A DNA stretch of 64,000 bases from Luzula sylvatica (Eukaryota; Streptophyta; Magnoliopsida; Poales; Juncaceae): contig OX326957.1 in assembly GCA_946800325.1 (NCBI GenBank), forward strand, positions 16,366,591 to 16,430,590. The letters are read 5' to 3'. Below, one piece after another: positions 26,597 to 37,207 of this stretch (the stretch's first letter is position 1; every line of letters starts with the position of its first letter). The notes under the pieces were generated by a model that made no database searches, was not told the DNA's origin, and saw only the letters and a list, made by a program, of their open reading frames with translations. The translations under genes were made by a program, and so were the position numbers.

Positions 26597-28032
26597 TTAT
26601 GGTTTGCACATTGCGCGAACACGAACATCTTTTCCCCAATTCTTGGTATCCTAATAAATCAAATATATTGTCATGTTAATTCGAATGATAAAATTATGGG
26701 AAGTATTATGGAGAATTGTATATTTTTTTTTACTTACTGCTATCTTGGCTGCTCGACGATTCTCATATTCAACAATTGCATGCAGCTTCAAAATAACAAC
26801 AGAAAATAAATTTATAACACTAACAAAATAAAAATTAAATTTAATAATACATATAATAAGTTAAATTATATACCTGGTCACTTATTAATATATCATTAGA
26901 AGAACCAGCACGATCAGGGTCACATGGATTTCGAACCCTAATACTCTTCACACTGTGAAATTCGAAAATTGGATTGTTGTGAAATTTAACAGAAATAATA
27001 AAAATTAATGTACCCAAATTTGATTTGAAATTAATAAATCTAACCTTCCAACAGAGCAAAATACATCGTTCAGTTCTTCTTCGGTATATTCATCGCTGAA
27101 GTTTTCGACAATGATAGTACGAGCCTATAATTAACAAGATCATAAACATTATATACTTTTGTCTAATTTTTGAAACACTTGTTTTTTTTTTTTTTTGAAA
27201 TTAATAGAGTAGGCTCAAAGTCCTACTTCCATTTTCATTAATTAAAAATATACATCAAGTTTTTAGAAGATAATTACAAGGAAATTAACACTAAAAATCT
27301 GTATCACCCTAATATACTCTCTAAAAAGAATTATAAAATGCTATCCTTCACAGAATAACATCTGATTTATCCCTGAGATACCGGATTTAGTTTTCCTTGT
27401 ATTTTTTATGGTATTTTGAAACACTTGTTTGTTCAATTAGAAAACTTTTTAAGAAATACTTACTTGAATTTCCTCCTCTTCTGAGATATCAGAGCATATA
27501 TCTTTTCCCCTTTTAGTTCTTTGCTGCAATAATTCAAAATGCCTATTTAATTAACAATTATAAACAATCAAATAAATATAATATATGTTACGATTAATTG
27601 ATAACTAACCATAAATAATGGCCCAAATTGTCTTATCCTTCTTCTCCGTCTGAAATTTTCTGACGGTTCGGGAAAAGCATTTGTCATTGCGAAATATGGT
27701 AACATATGCATCATATGATTTTTAAATCTCATCATCCTGGTCTCTTCCTCCTCTGATCTTCCGAACGATGAATCCCTAAATCCTCCCTACATTGCGAATG
27801 ATTTATCTCAAGACATATAATCAAAATTTTCTACTAAAAAAACCAAAAAAATTAATACAAAATTAACTGAATTATTCATAAAACATTCATTTCTGAACGA
27901 AACTTGACTCGCAAGAACGGTGATTAAGAAATACTGACCTGCATGAATGAATTATCTTGCTCGTGGACAAACATCAGCCCAGGACGAAAGCCGCCCATCT
28001 CCATGTTCGTAAAAGCCCGTCCACTATGGTTT

Positions 28033-28037
<5 letters not shown>
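26597..28037 (-). CDS. LARP6-like RNA-binding (RRM) protein, seven small exons, lacking a La motif
   Basis: No long frame exists, but seven exons fit. Exons (minus): 27939-28037, 27610-27786, 27464-27523, 27045-27124, 26874-26952, 26738-26785 and 26597-26650 (stop TAA). Donors are CAG|GTCAGT, ATG|GTTAGT, CAA|GTAAGT, AAG|GTTAGA, CAG|GTATAT and GCA|GTAAGT, each followed by an AG acceptor, and all phases agree (0,0,0,2,0,0). The product is 198 residues: an unknown N-terminus, an Arg-rich patch (RRRRRIRQFG), an acidic stretch (SDISEEEEIQ), then an RRM split over four exons (RTIIVENFSDEYTEEELNDV, SVKSIRVRNPCDPD, LHAIVEYENRRAAKIA, NWGKDVRVR). The spacing and the VENF/GSVKSIR/VEYE pattern resemble the RRM-L domain of plant LARP6. 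The La motif that precedes it in LARP6 is not found. It may be a truncated paralogue, a pseudogene, or a real small RRM protein. Confidence 0.72.
27185..27413 (-). mobile_element. Retroposon (short LINE- or SINE-like insertion) in intron 3 of the LARP6-like gene
   Basis: The 229-bp insertion is flanked by a perfect 17-bp direct repeat, ttttgaaacacttgttt, at 27168-27184 and 27414-27430. On the minus strand it ends in a poly-A run (the T run at about 27182-27196). A long target duplication plus a poly-A tail marks target-primed reverse transcription. No coding sequence is visible, and it is too short and unfamiliar to assign to LINE or SINE. Confidence 0.82.

Positions 28038-28072
<35 letters not shown>
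28038..28072. repeat. CT microsatellite just upstream of the LARP6-like start codon
   Basis: An uninterrupted (CT) run immediately beside the start codon (28035-28037). Read from the gene it is a GA-rich 5' leader, a common feature of plant 5' UTRs. Confidence 0.85.
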
Positions 28073-28076
<4 letters not shown>

Positions 28077-28604
28077 GTTAAAAGTTTCTTAGTTTGGTTT
28101 TCATTTGTTGGTTCATTCATTCCTTTTATCGTACAATATTTACCTCCCTGAACATCCTAATTTACCAAATATAGCTTATGCAGGTTTTGGAAGGAATACG
28201 AGTTGCAACGACGTTGACTAGAAAGCATGCGATACAAGGAAACAAAATTTGCATCAAGTAATTTAGAAGGCCCAAAACTTTTATTACTAAAAACTATGAG
28301 GCCCACATGCATTTTCCTTCAAATTTTATTTTAATTAGTATAATTTTACAGTTCTTAACTTCTTACGCTATCCTGATTCGGCCACGTCATCCTGATGTTC
28401 TGAGCCGTCGGATTCATCTCGATTTTTATAGATGCATCTGAATCCTTCATTCATTGTCTGGATCCGGGCTTGGTACACCGGCCTACATAATAAAATATCA
28501 CTATCCCGGACCACCGTAAACCGAGTTCTTTCAGTTTATTTTATCACCACACATATACTCCCCCCCTCTCCCCTCTCTTGCCAGAACGCTCGGTCGCGCG
28601 ACGA

Positions 28605-28625
28605 AAACCCTAACCCTAACCCCTA
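28605..28625 (+). promoter_or_regulatory. Telo-box cluster
   Basis: aaccctaaccctaacccc follows a CT-rich pyrimidine tract. In plants, AAACCCTAA telo-boxes lie just downstream of transcription starts in many translation- and proliferation-related genes. Here it could serve a plus-strand transcript of unknown product. Confidence 0.5.
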
Positions 28626-29423
28626 GACGACGGTGACGACAAAACAAGCGATGAAAGAGGTGTTTTTTGGACGAAGAACATCCAACGAACACGAAAGAGG
28701 ACGAAAGAGGAGATTTTCTTGCAAATAAGGTCAGCTCTTCGCTCTTCTTTTTGCGATTTTCATATGATCTAGTTCTTTTCTTTCATATTCGGGTTGTTTG
28801 GTTGCTTGATTTTTTTAATTTGTTTCAGATCTCTCTGTCTGCGCCTGTGCTCATCACCTGGTTATTTTCCTTGCAATTCCATTACAAGGTGCCTATTTTA
28901 TCTTTCTTTTCTTTGGTGGTCCGATCTGCTTATTTACTTGCCTGGAATTTGGTACCAGTTTTGTGTTTTGATTCATTTACTGGTATCTTCGCTCTTCAGT
29001 TTTGCAATTATTTCTATCAACAATCTTCTCTTCTTTGTATGAAATTGATTTCTAGAAGAAATAGAAATACATTATGTATGTTTTTTTTTTTGTTTTAATC
29101 AATGGAAGTTGGTTAGTTGATCTATTTTGTTTCCTTCATTTTTAAGAAATATATTTAACCAATTTATCCAATATTCTTTGCAATAGTAAATTTGGTAATT
29201 TTAGTTTCTGGAAAGCCTGACTTCGATTTGTAAATTAGATATTTGCATCAAAAGATACATGTAAGATTTTCAATTTCTTTAAATTAGCTACTTATTGCTA
29301 TTTCAGTATCGAACAATTGAACAAATTGGGTAAATCATTCCAGTCAAATGTTTGATTACACGTGAACGTACCAGATATTGCTTTCTTTGGCCGAGAATAA
29401 TTTTTCCACCATGCTAATTTGAC
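28626..29423 (+). other. Possible 5' end of an unidentified plus-strand transcript
   Basis: Downstream of the telo-box an ATG at 28651 opens a 25-codon frame up to a possible donor (aataag|gtcagc, about 28728). Pyrimidine-rich, intron-like sequence and a possible small exon (tttcag|atctctc to attacaag|gtgcc, about 28829-28889) follow. I could not connect these into a recognisable protein, and the longer frame at 28667-29098 reads through intron-like sequence and looks like nonsense. This may be a gene fragment. Confidence 0.3.
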
Positions 29424-29893
29424 TCATGTTGTACTTGGGTTATAAAAAAGAATGAGAACAACAAAGCCCTCTATCATCTGATTAACAAAATCTCGAAAAA
29501 AGGCTACCAAGAGAATTCTATATGCACAACATTTTGCACAACATTTTATTATGAGTTCATTTCTGTGAATGGGATGTGAAGTTCGTAACATGAACACTTT
29601 TGTCTTATTTGTCAAATGGTTTATGATTTCACTATGTTGGTTTTTTAAGGTTTAACAATATTGAACCATGTTGTGCTTGAGTTATGAAAACAATGAAACC
29701 AAGAAAGTCCATTGATCTGATTGGCAAAATCTCGAAGAAAAGGTTCACTACACGAAACTCCATGCGCAACATTCGATTATTATGAGTTCATTCCGTCAAT
29801 GGGATGCAAGGCTGACAACGCGGACACTGTTATCTTATTTGTCAAATAGTTTATGATTTGTTTCCGTTGGATTTTGTAAGGTTTTAACAATAA
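29424..29893. repeat. Diverged tandem duplication of about 240 bp
   Basis: Copies at about 29424-29655 and 29666-29893 share tgttgt(a/g)cttg(g/a)gttat, attatgagttcatt, gggatg, cttatttgtcaaat and gtttatgattt in the same order. No coding potential was seen. Confidence 0.7.
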
Positions 29894-30198
29894 TAGCAGT
29901 AATCTCATGTCTTTTGTAGTTCCTAAATAAATTTTTGTGTTGAATTTTTCATTAACCACAACCATGTCTGATGTTGTCTGATTCCCTTGCCAATCATTTT
30001 GTTCTATTTGAAACTATGAACAACATCTAAGTTTCCTAAATATTTTTATGATGTGCGAATACTAATGAAATAAAAGTGCTCACCCTATAATTAAATAATG
30101 ACCAGTTTGCAAAATTTTCCAAATTAGTCAGCAAAACAAAATACGCTTTTGGTGTGATTAATTGCAATTTTGTGGATTACTAATTAGAACTAAAAGAA

Positions 30199-30472
30199 GG
30201 GAAATTTTGGACTGTAGACCAAATAAGTTTGGTATTACCCAAAATGAACACCAAAGTTCGAAAATTTGGAAAATAACACTCTCGACATTTGAAAAGTCGA
30301 GAGATTTTAAAATCGGTCGACCTTTCAAAAGTCGAACTCTTTCTGTCCTTAATCACTACCTGACTGATGCTAATTATCTTTATTAAAAGCTTTCAACGTT
30401 TGAAACGTTGAACAAAATTGCTCGAGAGATAACAATTTGTTGGCCCTTCTACATTTGAAAGGTCGAACAATT

Positions 30473-30513
<41 letters not shown>

Positions 30514-30888
30514 TGTGTGTGTGTGTGTGTGCGGTGAGTGCGAAAATGGGGACCGAAATGGGGTGGGTTAAATAGCATAATTTCTCGACCTTTCAAAGGT
30601 CGGATGGTTTTTAATTGCTGGTAGTTGAGGGTTGGAAGTTGGGAGGTGTGTAGTAATTGTGCTGGTTCCCGAGGAGGTGGGAAAATTGGTCGACTTTTCA
30701 AAGGTCGAAGGTTTTTAAGCAGTTAGTGGGAAGATTAGCAGATTAATTCGTCCGATTTTTGAAAGGTCGACCGATTTTAAAATCTCTCGACTTTTCAAAT
30801 GTCGAGAATGTTATTTTCTAAATTTTCTAACTTTGATGTCCATTTTGGATAATACCAAACTTATTTGGTCTACAGTCCAAAATTTCTC
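30199..30888. mobile_element. Mutator-type MITE with about 130-140-bp terminal inverted repeats
   Basis: The 690-bp element begins GGGAAATTTTGGACTG and ends in the near-complement TCCAAAATTTCTC. The arms stay inverted-repeat for about 130-140 bp with few mismatches. It is flanked by a perfect 9-bp target duplication, ctaaaagaa at 30190-30198 and 30889-30897. Long TIRs with 9-bp duplications are the hallmark of Mutator-like elements. No transposase is encoded, so it is non-autonomous. It carries eight short imperfect palindromes of the type TCGACCTTTCAAAGGTCGA and a GA/GT microsatellite at about 30474-30530. Confidence 0.88.
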
Positions 30889-31453
30889 CTAAAAGAATTC
30901 AAGGATTGTAACATTTAAGGTTGGCACTATGCAGCCAGTTTTGTGATTTTATGCACCCAAAAAACACAAGTAATTACGGGTAGTTTTGTTATGGTTTGCT
31001 CTTCCCTCATTCGTTTTTGTGGAGCTTGAAAAAATACAGCACAATGAAGATGAACAAAAACAAAGAAATGAACATTTTGTTCCCGTCATTTTTGCACTTG
31101 CTCTTGCAATCTTTCGATAGTTCACTGAATGCACGAAACAAATCATGTTCAACTTTTTGTGTATCCTCTCTGCTATGTCGAAGTCGCACTAATTTTGAAA
31201 AAAAATTCCAAATGGACAAGCTAAACAAAAATCACTTTTTGTGTATCTTTACCAAGTCATTCCGATCACAAACTACAAGGAAATGAGCTATAAGTTTGTA
31301 GCATTTCAGTTTTGCACTTTGCGCTTCACTGTGTGATTTCTTTTTCATGAATTGTGCCAGTCCAAAGGAGCCATTGAACTATATAACACGCCAATTCGAT
31401 TAAGCGAACCGTACCAAATCCGAACCAAATAATTTCCTTTCCACTACAAAATA

Positions 31454-31483
31454 ACCCGCGCAGTGCGCGGGTCTATAGCTAGT
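31454..31483 (+). mobile_element. Helitron 3' terminus
   Basis: A perfect 8-bp stem (ACCCGCGC, loop AGT, GCGCGGGT, 31454-31472) is followed six bases later by CTAG (31479-31482) and a T. A GC-rich hairpin shortly before CTRR is the standard 3' end of a plant Helitron. The 5' TC end was not identified, so the length is unknown; the element extends leftwards. Confidence 0.75.
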
Positions 31484-32832
31484 ATGGATGAATTCATTTC
31501 ATGTTTTCTATTTATACTGCATATATCGAGGAATTCAGTTTTTGGTACCTATCCGAGAATCCATTTCTAGATTTACGATAAGTGAAAATGATTATTTCAA
31601 TTTTTATTTTTACTTCTCTTCGAAGTTCGATGAAATGAAGTACATCGTGACACGCGACAATTTTTCTTTTTCATAATTATGTAAAGCTCGTGCCCAACTT
31701 AGGGCGTGTTTCGGAGTCAGAATCTTAGACCAGGGCGGGCTTTCAAATTACCGCAAATCAGTATTATCTGTTTGGCTCGAGAATTAGAAAGGAATTAAAT
31801 ACTTCCGGAGAAATATTTCTTCAAAACTCTACTGAATTGAAATTCCCTTCAAATGATGGAACGCCAAGGTGGAGCATCTCTTCTTAGTCTATTTTTTCTT
31901 TTCACGTTTCCAGTTCTCTCTCCCAAGTCATCATCTCTTTGTTATATATCTCTGTTTCCAACCAGAGCTTGTTACTCTGTTCGTAGTCTCTCTCTCTCTC
32001 TCTCTCTCATGGTATTGCATAGGCCTTTTTATTTCTCCACTGGTATTGCTGTAGTTCGGCATAGTATATTTGTATTTCTCGATGTAATTGATAGTAATTA
32101 ATTCTCCTGCAGTGTCATTTTTCTTCACTGGCCATGCCCTTCACCAAATTTTGATATTTTCATCTCGAGTTAATGCTTCTTTCAAGCATTGATTTTGTTT
32201 TAATGAGACACATTTCTTTTGGCTGGGATCTTACAAATCGACATCAAATTTAGTTTGTTATCTTATCACAAGTCAAATTCTCTTTTAAGCATTGATATTT
32301 TTACTAATTGTATATATATGACCTATCATTTCGGTCTGAAACTTACTGGACAAATTAATAGATTAATTGAAGACTAGTTGGTACTTAATTGAGTGTTATA
32401 TTTAAGATTTAAGACACGATTAGGATTGTTAGATAGATTGTAAATTGGATGAACATATACTTGAACGAGAGTTGGAATGAAAGTGTATAATTGAAAGATG
32501 TGATTTGTACTTTGATAAAGATAATAATTTATTTATGAGATTAAAGATAATTTAATTTAATTTGCACATTTTTTTTTTATATTATATTTTTATGATTTAA
32601 GAACAATACTTAATTTTTTTACCATTTTAATTAAATATTATTTTTATATTTTAAATAACAAAATTCCAGAATTTTATAAACAACCAAACAAAAAATTATA
32701 TTTTCCAGCATCTTATAATTTAAACATCCAAACAAACTGTAGAATAACTAATTCTAGAACTTTTTTCTCCTCCACCTTATAATCCGATTCCACTCTACTA
32801 ATTCCGCTTGCCAAACGGCAGACATGTATAAC
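31484..32832. other. Intergenic DNA with transposon relics
   Basis: No gene recognised. About 32683-32825 (aacaaccaaacaaaa ... ctcctccaccttataatccg ... cttgccaaacggca) is one of three related copies of an AT-rich repeat in this window; the others are at about 45950-46105 and, inverted, at 46365-46515. They look like one end of a non-autonomous DNA transposon. A CT microsatellite lies at about 31987-32009. Confidence 0.5.
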
Positions 32833-33117
32833 TTAGGGTAATTATGCCGTATCCCTCCATTTCCCCCATCCACTCTCGATACCATTAATTAATGATTAAT
32901 GGATGATTAATTAGCATTATTATTAACAAAAATATATTCTATTAATAATTAATTAATTCGAATTAACTATTAATTAACTGTTACAAATTATTTTTATTTA
33001 ATATTAAAAGTACATCCGATTAACCATTAATTCGATTAATTAATCCATTAATTAATGGTTAATTAGTATATAGGGGTGGGTGGAAAAAATGGGGGTACAG
33101 TACAGTATATGCCCTCT
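32833..33117. mobile_element. Hairpin MITE
   Basis: Inverted arms gtatccctccatttccccc (32849 on) and gggggtac (ending about 33098), extended by agggtaattatgcc / tatatgccctct, enclose AT-rich attaattaatgattaatgg words that also pair. No coding sequence. No clear target duplication was found, so the family is unassigned. Confidence 0.6.
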
Positions 33118-33846
33118 GTAACTTATACATGTATATCATACTCAATGTTCTGCCCAATATTTTTTTCTCACGAGGCTTGCAATAAAATTTTCAGTATCGA
33201 CAACAAGCCTTTTTTACACTATTTCTTAAAAATTACAAACTAGTACTTATTGCTAAATTTAATGTATCTTCGTATAATCAATAAAAAATACATGATTGTG
33301 GCGTGAAGTACAATTGTGCATATACGTCACTCAGCTCACACGCAACACCGCCTCCTCAGGCCCGGTCATATATGCAGGTCCATGAGGCCCCGTTCTGGAG
33401 TCCATTTTGAGGAGTCCAAATTTGAATAAATTTTAGGTATCCCAAAAATTGCGAGAAGTCTCACAAAATGTTTCCTTGCGAGATGTGGTGTTTCTAATGC
33501 AGTCCACCCTTGTGTATTTATGGAATTGCTAATGCAGTCCGTCCTTATTACACTCCCAACCGTCCATTTTAATCTTGCGAAGTGACAAAAACACATGCTT
33601 AAAAAAAGACGAGGACATAAAATTAGATGAACATTCATTTTTTTGGACAACTCTCAATATAAATTCCGCCTTCAGATTTAAATAATTGTTTGTATATCTT
33701 TAATTTTCATATTTATACGTTTCTAATTCATGTCTATACTCTCTGACAATGGAAAAAATATAAATATCAACACAATTTTATCAATATTATAGAAACAAAG
33801 TATAAATATTTAGGCACTTGTTTTTATTCATTTCACTTTCATATAT
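33118..33846. other. Intergenic DNA, nothing recognised
   Basis: AT-rich. The words (t)gctaatgcagtccRtcctt recur at about 33496 and 33526 and again near 35217, suggesting old repeat sequence. The minus-strand frame at 33366-33650 matches no family I know. Confidence 0.45.
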
Positions 33847-34039
33847 GGAGGCTAACTTACTTAATTAAGTATAAAAAATTGGTACTTAATGTTTTTTCAT
33901 CATTGGATTTTTATTGAGATTTGTGTATTTAATGATGTGCAAAAAATTTCATGATCATCATGAAAAAACACAAATATCAATGCAAATTCAATGATGAAAA
34001 ATCATTAAGTACCAAATATTTTATACTTAATTAGCCTCC
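33847..34039. mobile_element. Foldback MITE, 193 bp
   Basis: Opens GGAGGCTAACTTACTTAATT and closes with AATTAGCCTCC. The arms continue pairing almost to the centre (ggtacttaatg, ttttttcatcattg, gatttgtgt against their complements), so a transcript would fold into one long hairpin. No target duplication was recognised. Confidence 0.72.
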
Positions 34040-34429
34040 CTCTCTCTAAATATATATACAATGAAAAAAGGTGTAAGTAACAACAATTTTTTTTTTTCAT
34101 AATATAAAAATGGATATAGTAAAAAATATAAATAAAAACAATCAAGTATTGTAAAATGGGGTTTGTTATGGGGCCCCTCAAACTAAAAAAACAATATCCT
34201 TGCTCAAGAGAGAATTAAGTGAATTGATTAATATTATTAATTGATTCAAATTATGATTTAATTAACTATTTAATTAAATTGACATGTCAATTAATATGTA
34301 CTAATATTAACATATTATATGTTATTGACGTGTCAATTAACATTTAATTGAGTCAATTATAGATACTAATCAATCAACCCAATCTCTTTTTGCCATCTCA
34401 TCAAGGAACTTGAAATGAGAGTGAGGAGC
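34040..34429. other. AT-rich intergenic DNA
   Basis: No gene seen. Short palindromic words ttgacatgtcaa and ttgacgtgtcaa occur at about 34279 and 34325. Confidence 0.45.
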
Positions 34430-34798
34430 CATTTGGTTCGAGCTTTGAAATATGCCTGGGAATATTATATGCCAAGAAATTTCATTTCATGAAATAGTAT
34501 TCCTTGGCATATATAATATTCATGTTTGGTTGATGCATCTTCTTTTCCTACAAATTTAGAAAAAATGTGAAATAAATAACTTTTTTGGAATAATTCTAGC
34601 TTTTAATTTTGAAGAGATAGAATGCCCATGGGAATAGAGAAAATCCAACAATTTTGGTGGTAATAATATTCCCACGAAATATGTCCATGGGCATCGTGGA
34701 TGACGTTACTTTATTACCTGACGTTTGAACAAAACATGGGAATGAAATAAATTAGGATGGATGCCAAAGCATAGTAATTTTAAAGCATGAACCAAACG
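34430..34798. mobile_element. TIR MITE, 369 bp
   Basis: Begins CATTTGGTTCGAGCTTTGAAAT and ends ATTTTAAAGCATGAACCAAACG: a terminal inverted repeat of about 22 bp with a few mismatches. Internal words (tgcccatggg, atattccca / tgggaatatt) also pair. No coding sequence. The target duplication was not resolved. Confidence 0.65.
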
Positions 34799-35761
34799 TA
34801 TAGTAAAAAAAATATAAATAATAATACAAAAATATATGTAAACAACACGCGACAAATTTAAGAAATTTGTTTTTTAATCCCAAATATAAAAAAATATAAA
34901 TAAAAATACAAAAATATATATAAACAACATGTCTTTAATCCATGATATAAAAAAATATAAATAACAACAAATTTTTAATCCCCATAATAGGAAACTATAC
35001 AGATCATAGTAAGAGAGTACAAAAAATGTATAGTAAAAATATATAAATGATAGTAAAAAAATATAAAAAACAACACATCTTTAATCTTAGTATAGGAAAA
35101 TAATAAAATAATAAGAAAGTATATAAATAATAATAAAAATGATATGAATAATAACGTGTCTTTTGTTCATATAGTATAGAAAAAATATAAAATAATATAA
35201 AACATATATAAGAGATTGCTAATGCAGTTCACACTTATTGCACTTTGCGGCACTTGATTGCTCATGTTCGCCTTATTGCTATTGAGATTTTTTTTAGAAG
35301 ATTTGAAGCATTCATCCACTAATATTGATGTTTGTTCTGAAAAATGAAGCTGAGATTATGTAATACACAAATTCGTATTTTTATGTGTCATATTCGATAT
35401 TAGTTGAATAAAATATACATAATTAAGGATTTTTGAATGATTTAAAGTCACAATCATAAACATCTCGCGAATAATGTATATATGTGATATCACAATATCT
35501 GTTTTAGTATTCGAAAAGAATCTGTATATGTGTCTGTATCCGATAATATCTGAACCGTATCCGTATCCGTATCCATTTAATATCTGAGTTGTATATGGGT
35601 TCGGAAAGTTTCGTATTCAGATCCGTGTCCAAAAAATAACAGTAATGTTTTGCACGCCGCTACTATTAACTACCAAACAACCCCCACCTCTTTAATTGGA
35701 AGCTAATTAATGATTGCAAATGCTAAATAAGAAATTTAACGGGAGTGCGGGTTGTATAGAG
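34799..35761. other. AT-rich intergenic DNA with a TIR-element relic
   Basis: Contains degenerate repeated words (aaaaatataaataa, aacaacacgtc). At about 35505-35640, ccgtatccgtatccgtatcc-type sequence resembles the element at 18913-19521. No gene recognised. Confidence 0.5.
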
Positions 35762-37113
35762 TATTGGTTCAAATTTTCTAGGGTTTGATTATCTTAAAAT
35801 AATGCCGATACTACTAAACAATTTGCGTAAGTGACATTTGTAGAGATAAAAGACGAAGTCCACAAAAGGATCAAAAGATGAAGCAAGACGCACAAGGACG
35901 ATCAAAGAAAATAAAGAATCAAGACATAGAAGATCAAGTTGAAGATTCCGCAAGTTGGAATATCAAATCATCACCTCAAGTATCCAATATGCATCCCTAA
36001 ACTTTTCTTTCGAATAATTAAACTCAAGAAAATAAGTTGGAAATACTTAAAACAATAAACAAAAGTAAAAACTGCCTTGAGTCATGGTGCGTCACGACGC
36101 ACAATAAGCACCGCATGACGCACCCATAGGTATACTTAGTTTTATCTTATAGTGCGTCATGACGCACAATAAGCACCATCATGACACACTTAAGAGAAAA
36201 TGTGTCTTATAGTTGTATAGCGTCATAACGGACCAGTCCATACGTCATGACGCCAGAACAGCCCTTGAGAAAAACATTATACAGTCCGTCATGACGCACT
36301 GACCATGCGTCATGACGGACCAAGTGAGTAAATATCACAGTAGAGGGTTCGTTACAACGAATCATTCAAGGGTTATAACGAATCCTCAAGTACACATGCT
36401 ACCGTCATGACGCACGTTCTTGTGCGTCATGACGGAACACAAGAGTTTTGAATAAAGGCCAGTTTAACGGTTAGTTCACCAGTCTGTGCATCATGACGCA
36501 TCATTCCTTGCGTCATGACGCACTGTACAGAAAACTTAAGTTATGAGGGGACTATTTGTTCTATAGATAGTTACACTCTTAGGTTTCTCTCACTAACTTT
36601 TTCACAAATAAAAAGAGCAAACTAAAAGAAAGAAACTTAGCCAAAATCTTGAGGGTATATTTCCAAACCAGATTGGGAATTATTAGATCCACTTTCGAAT
36701 TCACTACTCAAGGATCACGACAAGTTCGTTAGTGGTAAATTGTAATAGGCTAGTTACTGATTGTAAACCCCGCCATAGATCGATAAATTCGTGTAAATCG
36801 ATATAGGCAAACCTTGTAATTGTTTGAGTTGGGTATTCAATCGAAAACCGAAAAGGCGCAAGGCAACCCCGGAGACATAGGTACTTGCAATCATTCGAGT
36901 TGGTCGTTTGAGCAAGTTGCCGGTGAGTTAAAGCTACAAAGCAAGTACCTACAGAACTTCGTAAACAAATATAGCGTGTTATTTGTTTCGGTATTGTATT
37001 TCTCTCTCTAATTTACTTACGTTTCTGCACCAAATTGTAATTATATTCCATTATCGCGAAAATTGGACCTTAGAACTTTCTATTTACTCCCTCTAGGTCT
37101 AAATTAAACAACA
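35762..37113 (+). mobile_element. LTR-like repeat, family C, second copy
   Basis: Homologous to 17113-18323 in opposite orientation: head (ttggttcaaattttcta), body (gcaagttggaatatca), palindrome block, TATA-like tctatagatag after ggggacta (about 36550), and tail (gtaataggctagtta). The palindrome block at about 36080-36525 is built on GCGTCATGACGC, not the TCCGTCACAACGGA of the other copy. The left end reads TATTGG where the partner has TGTTGG. The right end is uncertain. No protein is encoded. A solo LTR is the simplest reading. Confidence 0.55.
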
Positions 37114-37127
37114 TGAAGGATAATAGA

Positions 37128-37207
37128 ACGGGGTGTATATCGCCACCGATAAAAATAATATGGATACAAATATGGTATGAACACTATCCATACCGTTTAC
37201 ACTCCTA
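37128..37207. mobile_element. Relic of a TAGGGGTGTAAA-type TIR element
   Basis: The short segment opens ggggtgta and closes ccgtttacactccta, matching the termini of the element at 18913-19521, with only about 50 bp between (atatggatacaaatatgg). Probably an internally deleted copy. Confidence 0.5.

Noticed and set aside
28667..29098. 143-residue plus-strand frame after the telo-box
   Set aside because: It reads through pyrimidine-rich, intron-like sequence, has no ATG start and resembles no protein family.
35762..37113. Endogenous pararetrovirus origin for family C, because of a TATA-like box followed by a long leader
   Set aside because: No coat, movement or reverse transcriptase sequence adjoins either copy, and the two copies have LTR-like extents. 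An LTR reading needs fewer assumptions.
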